Assembly (NCBI GenBank): GCA_963681505.1
Contig: OY811989.1
Coordinates: forward strand, 631,077-695,076
Direction of reading: 5' to 3'
Source of the DNA: Eunapius fragilis
Taxonomy: Eukaryota > Porifera > Demospongiae > Spongillida > Spongillidae
Length of the DNA stretch: 64,000 bases
The notes below the pieces were generated by a model. The model was not told the DNA's origin. It made no database searches and saw nothing but the letters and a program-made list of their open reading frames with translations. This document shows positions 55,942-64,000 of this stretch, one piece after another. Made by a program: the position numbers and the translations under genes. Each line of letters starts with the position of its first letter. Position 1 is the first letter of the stretch.

Positions 55942-57030
55942 CGTGAATATTGTATCTGTTTGTACAGCGTTCGCTATTTATGCATATCGCAGCCGCACTT
56001 GTATAGCGCTTTCCCATGAGGTAATTAATTTATTAACAGTCTATGTATGTTCATACGTACATACGCGCGTGCGCAACCAAGTACGCATGATCTCTCGACC
56101 GGGCGCGCCGCCACATTATGCAGCCCCGGGTGGAGCAATTCTGATGACTTCATATTCTCCAACCCGAGTATCTGATGACATAAAATATACTGATCAGTTG
56201 TTTGTATACGCCCTGACAATATTAAAAACAAACACATACCCCCATACCGGCCGCGAATGAAGCAGCAAGCGTGTGGTGGAGTTCTTAGAGTCAGAATGCT
56301 TTCTGAGCACTTGGAGCCGCTGGATATGAAATGTCAAAGAGCACACCCTTAGCCTTCTGGGTAAGGTTATCGCTAGGTAAGCCAGAACAGAGCCGGATAA
56401 CATTCTCAGTGTGTGAAGAGGCAAGCTGTAGAAGAGATTGGCTGACAGGAATTTCAGCATTTTCAAACATAGTAACTCAGTGAATCGACGCAAATGCAGT
56501 ATTGAAATGGAGCAAAGCCAACGTAACTAGTCCTTGTACATACTCAATCAAGAGACTGAATTAAGTTTTAATTGCTGTGCAGATGGAGAAATATGTGTGA
56601 TATGGTTATAGGCCAGATGTAGTTAGGGGTCTGAAGGGCTCGGAAGCCAGATAAGATAGAGGCACATCGCTAGGTCATGTTCAAGCAAGCAAAGGATTAT
56701 AAAGAAACCTTGTGGCTTCCTTTAAGTATCAGTTCTGGGGCGATCAAAATGGAATTAAGGCTGGAAACCGCAGACGCCGCTGACATCACTATAGCTGAAT
56801 TTGGCAGAGATCATTTACTACACACATTTTGGGGTGGGGAGTGGCCATCTGCTGCAGTTGTATGGTTAAGTAATGCTTTTGACACATGCAAAATGTCTTA
56901 GTATAGTCAAAAGTCATCTAAAGATCACCTTATATGAACAGAATTAGGAAGAACAAGAGAAAAATTAATATGGAAGGATCAGTGCGTGTGTATGTATGTG
57001 TGTGTGTGTGCATGTGTGTGTGCATGCGTG
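55942..57030. other. Intergenic upstream of FAS1 gene C, no gene seen
   Basis: Unique sequence. ORFs at 55730-56260 and 56194-56493 overlap the first exon of gene C or lack any feature. The promoter of gene C should lie at its left end, but no core motif is clear. Confidence 0.4.
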
Positions 57031-57039
57031 TGCGTGCAT

Positions 57040-58500
57040 TTAAGATGGCTATGGTGTGGAGCAGTAAGTGAGGAGCAGTAAGGTGGCTATGGTGAGGAGC
57101 AGTGAGGATCAGTAAGGTGACTATGGTGTGAAGCAGTAAGGTGGCTATGGTGAGGAGCAGTAAGACAGGATCAGTAAGGTGGCTATGGTGTGGAGCAGTA
57201 AGGTGGCTATGGTGAGGAGTAGTAAGTGAGGAGGAGAAGCAGTAAGACAGGATCAGTAAGGTGGCTATGGTGTGGAGCAGTAAGGTGGCTATGGTGTGGA
57301 GCAGTAAGGTGGCTATGGTGAGGATCAGTAAGGTGGCTATGGTGAGGATCAGTAAGGTGGCTATGGTGTGGAGCAGTAAGGTGGCTATGGGGAGGAGCAG
57401 TAAGGTGGCTATGGTGAGGAGCAATAAGATGGCTATGGTGAGGAGCAGTAAGATGGCCTATGGTGTGGAGCAGTAAGGTGGCTATGGTGAGGAGCAGTAA
57501 GGTGGCTATGGTGTGGAGCAGTAAGGTGGCTATGGTGTGGAGCAGTAAGGTGGCTATGGTGTGGAGCAGTAAGGTGGCTATGGTGTGGAGCAGTAAGGTG
57601 GCTATGGTGAGGAGCAGTAAGGTGGCTATGGTGTGGAGCAGTAAGGTGGCTATGGTGTGGAGCAGTAAGGTGGCTATGGTGAGGAGCAGTAAGGTGGCTA
57701 TGGTGAGGATCAGTAAGGTGGCTATGGTGAGGATCAGTAAGGTGGCTATGGTGTGGAGCAGTAAGGTGGCTATGGGGAGGATCAGTAAGGTGGCTATGGT
57801 GAGGATCAGTAAGGTGGCTATGGTGTGGAGCAGTAAGGTGGCTATGGGGAGGAGCAGTAAGGTGGCTATGGTGAGGAGCAATAAGATGGCTATGGTGAGG
57901 AGCAGTAAGATGGCCTATGGTGTGGAGCAGTAAGGTGGCTATGGTGAGGAGCAGTAAGGTGGCTATGGTGTGGAGCAGTAAGGTGGCTATGGTGTGGAGC
58001 AGTAAGGTGGCTATGGTGAGGAGCAGTAAGGTGGCTATGGTGTGGAGCAGTAAGGTGGCTATGGTGAGGAGCAGTAAGGTGGCTATGGTGAGGAGCAGTA
58101 AGGTGGCTATGGTGAGGAGCAGTAAGGTGGCTATGGTGAGGAGCAGTAAGGTGGCTATGGTGTGGAGCAGTAAGGTGGCTATGGGGAGGAGCAGTAAGGT
58201 GGCTATGGTGAGGAGCAATAAGATGGCTATGGTGAGGAGCAGTAAGATGGCCTATGGTGTGGAGCAGTAAGGTGGCTATGGTGAGGAGCAGTAAGGTGGC
58301 TATGGTGTGGAGTAGTAAGGTGGCTATGGTGTGGAGCAGTAAGGTGGCTATGGTGAGGAGCAGTAAGGTGGCTATGGTGTGGAGCAGTAAGGTGGCTATG
58401 GTGAGGAGCAGTAAGGTGGCTATGGTGAGGAGCAGTAAGGTGGCTATGGTGAGGAGCAGTAAGGTGGCTATGGTGAGGAGCAGTAAGGTGGCTATGCAGT
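57040..58500. repeat. ~1.45-kb minisatellite, 24-bp unit
   Basis: About 60 copies of a 24-bp unit such as GTAAGGTGGCTATGGTGTGG plus AGCA, with GTGTGGAGC, GTGAGGAGC and GTGAGGATC variants. The 24-bp period keeps frame, giving MVWSSKVA/MVRSSKVA and LLLHTIAT octapeptide ORFs on both strands. A marked variant block (GCAATAAGATGGC followed by TGGCCTATGG) recurs at 57421, 57878 and 58214, revealing larger duplications. No start or splice context supports coding. Confidence 0.93.
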
Positions 58501-58611
58501 GTAAGTGCTTAAATAAAGGTCACAAACATGTTTAGTGTAGGCCACATTCCACATGTATGAACAGACATAACATACCAACACAATACAAACATAAAACTGG
58601 AAGAGAAGGCT

Positions 58612-59947
58612 CTAGCTGTTTGGCAGAAGAGCATTGTCTTTGGCAGTGACCACTCCTTCAAAATTAATCTCTATGCTAAACTGGAGGGGATACAGTCTTC
58701 TTATCTTGGACTTCTGAAGGTTATCCAACTCATTTCGTTTTAAAAACAACCTACGTGGGAAATATGTATACAAGCAATCATGTACACACATGCACACAAT
58801 CCCATACACACGTCATATGCATCAGATGTGTATACTGAATGTAAAAACAATGAATGATTCCATATCCATATCGATATGACCCACTACTGTGTACCCTACA
58901 TCATCACTGACCTGTTGTTTTCCACAAATGCTGTGTGGAACCAAAAATAGAACTGACACTTGTCACTTCCACATGGAATGGTTTTCTGCATATGTGTAAA
59001 AACATGGTGCGCATAATTCCCTCCATCCTCACATCTCCACCACCCTACCATCATTTCTCTAGCCTCCTTTCAACCCTCTTCCCTCTTCTCCCCACCATCT
59101 CCCTCTCTTCTCCCCACCATCTCCCTCTCCCCATCCCTCCCTCCTGTCCACCCTCCTCTCTCTCCTTTCCATCCTCTTCCCTCCCTCTCCTACCCACCTC
59201 CCTCCTCTCCTCCCCATCCTTACTGTTGAACAGTAGAACTTCATGCGGACGTCATCAGTGACTAATAAAGGCCTACTGTCCAGAAAGACTACCCGAACAG
59301 CCTCATCTTTGGCATCTGGAACAATCACTTGCTGTGTGGGTGGAAAGCACTCTATACGGGCTCTATACACCACAACATGCCTCATGCCGTCCATTTTTGG
59401 CCTCATGGGAACCATAATTACACAACCACACCCACTTACTGTGTGGTTGCTACGTGAACGGAAGGAGAACTCCAAAATTTTGTTTCGCATCTGGAAGACT
59501 TCAAAGCTCCAATCCATTCCATCCCCACTACCAATCTCTGTATGAAAGAAACCAAAGACCCCACAGAGACATGAGTAGAGAGACATGAGTAGAGACATGA
59601 GTAGTGACATCATTAGCAATTGGATTCCACAACACCCATAGTTAATTATACAGTAGTACAAGTCATTATAACACAGGACCAAAAATGCTGTGATCGATAA
59701 AAAAAAACAATATCTCTATAATTAGTTATACTCGGTAACACATTCACCTGCTCACCCCACCCACCTGCTCACTCCACCCACCTGCTCACCCCACCCACCT
59801 GCTCACCCCACCTACCCACTTGTTCACCTCCTCAGCTTACCATATATGGCTATCTGTCTAATCTTCAAGGTAACAGGTGGGGGGAGATTGCTGTTCATTG
59901 TGGTCAAAAGTTTCTCATAGTAGCAAACATAGCGACTCTGCACTCAC

Positions 59948-60003
<56 letters not shown>

Positions 60004-60798
60004 TATTTTGGCACATACATAAAATTCAATGATTCAACTAGTATTTACTTTGCACAAATACAGTGATAGTGAGGTTTTAAAACTATATTCATGAGTACAT
60101 CACACACACACACACACATACACACACACAGGGTATCAGGGGTGTTAACACATGGCGAGGGGTGTCAAAAGGGTGCTGTCTTGGGTGTCAACAAGGTACT
60201 AACCCGGTGTGTCAGCAAGGTATTAACCCGGGATGTTAACTAAGGTACTAACCTGGCTAGGGGTGTCGACCCCCTGGCTCTGATTCCCCTGGTTGATGTC
60301 TGTTCTGCGGTCTCTAAAGTGTTCCAGGCTTTGCTGTACACCCATGGAAGGAATAGGAGGTCATTGCAAGTTGTGTGTGGGGGAAGAGTGGTGTGTGTGT
60401 GGGTATGAGGTGTGGGTGTGTAGGTGTGAGGGGTGTGTGTGTGGGTGTGAGGGATGTGTGTGGGTGTGTGGGTGGGGCGATGTGTGGGTGTGGGAGGAAT
60501 GTGTGGTGTGTGCGGATGAGGGGTGTGTGGGGGAGGATGGGGTGTGTGGGTGGATGGGGTATGTGGGTGGGAGGTGGGGTGGGAGGGATGGGACATGTGG
60601 GTGGGAGGGTGTGTAGGTGGGAGTGGCACTCTGGCATGGATGCATTAAAATGATGACCTGGGGGCAAGAGGATGGTCTGGGGACAGGGTACACACCTTAG
60701 CTCCTCCATATTGGCCCGAACGCACAAGCAGAGCAGATACCATCATGCCAGTCCTTCCTGCACACACACACACACACCCACAAACACACACACACACA

Positions 60799-60838
<40 letters not shown>

Positions 60839-62489
60839 GCATGACACCTTTGTATTGTCAATCCTCCCTCATCTGACCACACCCACTGATACCACTACAA
60901 CTAGTCTCACTGGAAACTCCCCATCAGTGGGGGGAGGGGGGGCCACTGTAAGTTCCCCTGTCCCCACTGTCCATTTAGTTGGTGCCCTGGAAGATCCCCA
61001 GGCAAATAATTACCCCAAGGACATAGGAATTATTAAATCTGCAGTCTAGGTTGGTATATAGAACTGATGATCCAATGGGACAATATCAACTGGCTAGACC
61101 CAAGCCTTACGGCTACATGGGCCACCGTTGCTCCCCACCCACCCTCCCCACCACCCCACCCTCCCCACCCACCCCCCACCAGCCTCCCCACCACCCCACC
61201 CTCACCCGATTGAAGATATTAATATTGGTACTCCTTAGATGTTCTGTGTTCATGTGCTGATGACGCTCCTAACAGCTTGGTGCATCTTGATGCATGCAGA
61301 GTATGGGTACGTGTAGCAAATAAAATTTTTAAAACTATATGACTAAATTTTTAAGTTTATTCTATTTTGCCCCCAAGTGTAAAGGGAAAACACACAAGGA
61401 TAAAGCCTACAGGATGGCACAAATCTGTAGGCACTTGGCCAATCTAACAATGACCATTGCCCCATTCCAGTGAACAAGATGCTAAAAGGGTTAAGTTATC
61501 AACTGACCTTTTCCCCCTTTGCAGTGCACCACAATCACATTGGCAGGGTCCCTGTCCATCCACACAGCAACATCATCACAGAAGTCAACCATGTCACTAA
61601 TGGAGACGGCAAAACAACCTCTTAACACAGCTGATTGGCTGCACGCAGATGTGCAATAAACAGACCTCCACAAAGTTGTAGGTGTTTAAGGCAATGATAT
61701 GACAACATAAAAATATGTGAGGGGAAGGACATTACTATGTGAGGGGAAGGACATTACTATGTGAGGGGAAGGACATTACTATGAGAGGGGAAGGACATTA
61801 CTATGAGAAGGGAAGGACATTACTACGAGAGGGAAGGACATTACTACGAGAGGGAAGGACATTACTATGTGAGGGGAAGGACATTACTACGAGAGGGAAG
61901 GACATTACTACGAGAGGAAAGGACATTACTATGAGAGGGGAAGGACATTACTACGAGAGGGGAAGGAGATTACTACGAGAGGGAAGGACATTACTATGAG
62001 AGGGAAGGACATTACTATGTGAGGGGAAGGACATTACTACGAGAGGGAAGGACATTACTATTAGAAGGGGAAGGACATTACTACGAGAGGGAAGGACATT
62101 ACTACGAGAGGGGAAGGACATTACTACGAGAGGGAAGGACATTACTACGAGAGGGGAAGGACATTACTATGAGAGGGAAGGACATTACTATGAGAGGGGA
62201 AGGACATTACTATGAGAGGGAAGGACATTACTATGAGAGGGAAGGGATTCACATTATGAAGGGACACTATATCACCTCTAGAGAAGGGACATTACTTCAT
62301 AGGGAAGGGGGGGGGGGGGGGGGGGGTTCTTGATATCTGCTCATATCTGGTCCACATGCACACTAATAGCATTCATCAAATCTTATTTACAAATGTCATT
62401 AACTCACGTAAATTTTGCCACATTGTGGTCATCTATCAGTATGCGCTGGACTTGATTGTGGAAGTGTCGAGGATCGTACTCCTTCTCAG
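58612..62489 (-). CDS. TPTE/VSP-type PTEN-family phosphatase, 3' part (phosphatase core + C2), partial
   Basis: Nine phased exons: 62489-62408, 61596-61508, 60757-60696, 60333-60253, 59937-59841, 59537-59440, 59331-59224, 58985-58912, 58750-58612 (TAG). Exon 1 reads [20 protein letters not shown] then HNVAKF, very like TPTE2. The active-site loop HCKGGKG|RTG is split between exons 2 and 3; Cys and Arg of the Cx5R motif are present, and the KGGKGR form is that of voltage-sensing phosphatases and PTEN relatives. Next comes QGVDTPSQ, then a C2 domain with [27 protein letters not shown] and [20 protein letters not shown]. These enzymes remove phosphate from phosphoinositides at membranes. In VSPs a four-helix voltage sensor precedes this part. 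Whether one exists here cannot be seen because the 5' exons lie upstream, inside or beyond the repeats at 62.5-64 kb. The family call is sure. VSP versus non-channel TPTE is open. Confidence 0.9.
59740..60140. repeat. CACCTGCTCACCCCACC repeat and (CA)n runs in phosphatase introns
   Basis: Four copies of a 17-bp CACCCACCTGCTCACCC unit at 59743-59815, then CA runs at 59948-60003 and 60100-60130. Exon 59937-59841 lies between them. Confidence 0.85.
60370..60840. repeat. GTGTGGG-rich and (CA)n low-complexity in phosphatase intron 3
   Basis: A strand-biased GTGGGTGTG tract at 60375-60620 and CA runs at 60761-60837. The TPTE-like exon 60757-60696 starts directly at the end of the CA run. Confidence 0.88.
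61710..62330. repeat. 24-25-bp minisatellite (GAGGGGAAGGACATTACTA) plus poly-G
   Basis: About 24 copies with the variant cores TATGTGAGG, TATGAGAGG and TACGAGAGG, ending in a 20-base G run near 62307. In phosphatase intron 1 (61597-62407). Confidence 0.92.
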
Positions 62490-62509
62490 CTGCAAGGAAA
62501 CATACGGAG

Positions 62510-62885
62510 ATATGAGATCTACATGCCCACCACCTAGAGAGAACACAGCTAACAGGCCACCACCTAGAGAGAACAGGACACCACCTAGAGAGAACAGGCC
62601 ACCACCTAGAGAGAACAGGCCACCACCTAGAGAGAACAGGCCACCACCTAGAGAGAACAGGACAACCACCTAGAGAGATCAGGACACCACCTAGAGAGAA
62701 CAGGCCACCACCTAGAGAGATCACAGCTAACAGGCCACCACCTAGAGAGATCACAGCTAACAGGACACCACCTAGAGAGATCACAGCTAACAGGACACCA
62801 CCTAGAGAGATCACAGCTAACAGGACACCACCTAGAGAGATCACAGCTAACAGGCCACCACCTAGAGAGATCACAGCTAACAGGG
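62510..62885. repeat. Minisatellite of CCACCTAGAGAGAACAGG units
   Basis: Two unit lengths alternate: a short one (CCACCTAGAGAGAACAGG plus a few bases) and a longer one with inserted TCACAGCTAACAGG. It starts 21 bp upstream of the first detected phosphatase exon. Confidence 0.92.
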
Positions 62886-63180
62886 GTACATTACCCACCA
62901 ACTAGCTAACAGATTCTTTCAAGAAATACTTGGCTCTCACTTTCCAGGGCAGTTCAGCACTTGGCAAAGGAGATGGAATGGCTAGCAGCCCTCTGTATGG
63001 ACGTTACAAGCTCCATAGAAACAATGGCCACTGCTCGCTTAATGGCTAAAGCTAAGCCAATGATTATGGCTACAAACTTGCCATAAGATCCCCTCCTCAT
63101 ACACCTTCCCCTCCCTCTCCCTCCCTCTCTTCACCCTCAACCAAGCACAGAAAATCCATTGATGTTTCATGCAAATGGGT
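62886..63180. other. Unique sequence between minisatellites, no supported exon
   Basis: The minus strand contains open stretches (for example AAIKRAVAIVS-like and IPSPLPSAELPWKV near 62930-63010). They have no phase-compatible donor into the next phosphatase exon and no clear PTEN N-terminal motif. It may be an interspersed repeat. Confidence 0.35.
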
Positions 63181-63915
63181 TAAGTAGGGGAGGGAAGGTG
63201 TGAATTAGGTAGGAGAGGGAAGGTGAGGGTTAGGTAGAAGAGGGAAGGTGAGGGTTAGGTAGGAGGGAAAGGTGAGGGTTAGGTAGAAGAGGGAAGGTGA
63301 GGGTTAGGTAGGAGAGGGAAGGTGAGGGTTAGGTAGAAGAGGGAAGGTGAGGGTTAGGTAGAAGGGGAAGGTGAGGGTTAGGTAGAAGGGGAAGGTGAGG
63401 TTAGGTAGGAGGGGAAGGTGAGGGTTAGGTAGAAGAGGGAAGGTGAGGGTTAGGTAGAAGGGGAAGGTGAGGGTTAGGTAGAAGGGGAAGGTGAGGGTTA
63501 GGTAGGAGGGAAGGTGAGGGTTAGGTAGAAGAGGGAAGGTGAGGGTTAGGTAGAAGAGGGAAGGTGAGGGTTAGGTAGGAGGGGAAGGTGAGGTTAGGTA
63601 GGGGAGGGAAGGTGAGGGTTAGGTAGGGGAGGGAAGGTAGGAGAGGAAGGTGAGGGTTAGGTAGAAGAGGGAAGGTGAGGGTTAGGTAGGAGAGGGAAGG
63701 TGAGGGTTAGGTAGAAGGGGAAGGTGAGGGTTAGGTAGGAGAGGGAAGGTGAGGGTTAGGTAGAAGAGGGGAAGGTGAGGATTAGGTAGAAGGGAAGGTA
63801 AGGGTTAGGTAGTAGAGGGAAAATGAGGGTTAGGTAGGAGAGGGAAGGTGAGGGTTAAATAGAAGGGGAGGGTTAAATAGAAGGGGAAGGTGAGGGTTAG
63901 GTAGAAGAGGGTTAT
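63180..63915. repeat. ~25-bp minisatellite (GGTGAGGGTTAGGTAG)
   Basis: About 29 copies of a unit such as GAGGGTTAGGTAGAAGAGGG plus AAGGT, varying at AGAAG/AGGAG and by single G indels. It contains GGGTTAGG but is not a (TTAGGG)n telomere array. Confidence 0.9.
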
Positions 63916-64000
63916 GAAGTGGTATAGTACATGAGGCCCATAGGTACTATGAGACCGGTGCCACACCCATCATAACCCCACCCCTATCCACACCTACCCC

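Noticed and set aside
57207..58535. Long octapeptide-repeat ORFs (MVWSSKVA, LLLHTIAT)
   Set aside because: Open on both strands because the 24-bp unit lacks stops in those frames; no gene signals.
62900..63110. Possible upstream exon of the phosphatase (AIPSPLPSAELPWKV...)
   Set aside because: No donor gives the phase needed to join [11 protein letters not shown], and the expected N-terminal phosphatase motif is absent.
63180..63915. Interstitial telomere repeat (GGGTTAGG)
   Set aside because: The motif occurs once per ~25-bp unit, not as contiguous TTAGGG.

Overview
The window is eukaryotic, and I read it as animal DNA, probably from a sponge or another early-branching metazoan. Protein genes are split by short GT-AG introns, and the gene content includes BBS7 (cilia), AIFM1 (mitochondria), a TPTE/VSP-type PTEN phosphatase and EMI+FAS1 matricellular proteins. 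Two decayed retroelements and a beta-helix/multi-pass membrane family resemble, from memory, proteins common in demosponge genomes. The phylum is an inference that I could not test. Microsatellites, minisatellites, homopolymer C/G runs and palindromic MITEs are very dense, and most long apparent ORFs are simple-repeat artefacts.

Layout. 0.1-3.7 kb (-): 5' half of BBS7, nine exons, continuing off the left edge. 4.7-6.2 kb (+): a seven-exon gene for a small PH-domain protein with acidic Lys/Glu/Pro tails, head-to-head with BBS7. 7.0-17.8 kb (-): a complete 14-exon AIFM1 whose introns hold large minisatellites, including one of about 2.1 kb with a 29-bp unit. 17.8-22 kb: a foldback element, a decayed retroelement and poly-C. 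22.0-23.3 kb (+): a short, probably 3'-truncated member of a Cys-rich multi-pass membrane family. 23.3-31 kb: gene-poor, with microsatellites and palindromic MITEs. 31.3-34.1 kb (+): a nine-exon chain with an OTU-like first exon and one frameshift. 34.8-38.6 kb (-): a single-exon 1263-residue protein with a repeat-rich (beta-helix-like) ectodomain, a Cys-rich module and about 7-9 membrane segments, paralogous at its C-terminal half to the 22-kb gene. 41.7-42.9 kb (-): a second decayed copy of the retroelement, interrupted by a hAT-like insertion. 44.6-56 kb: three EMI+FAS1 genes with identical five-exon structure, A (+), B (-) and C (-). A and B are convergent and share nearly identical 3' exons. 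57-58.5 kb: a 24-bp minisatellite. 58.6-62.5 kb (-): nine 3' exons of a TPTE/VSP-like phosphatase (phosphatase core plus C2); its 5' exons lie upstream. 62.5-64 kb: minisatellites.

The genes do not form an operon or pathway. Local relationships are: the BBS7/PH pair sharing one intergenic region with a perfect NRF1-type palindrome near BBS7; the FAS1 triplet, which arose by local duplication and shows a mosaic identity pattern suggesting gene conversion; and the two membrane-protein paralogues about 11 kb apart in opposite orientation. Exon models were built by hand from frame, homology recalled from memory, and splice-site phase. Every internal junction listed keeps phase except one in the 31-34 kb gene.
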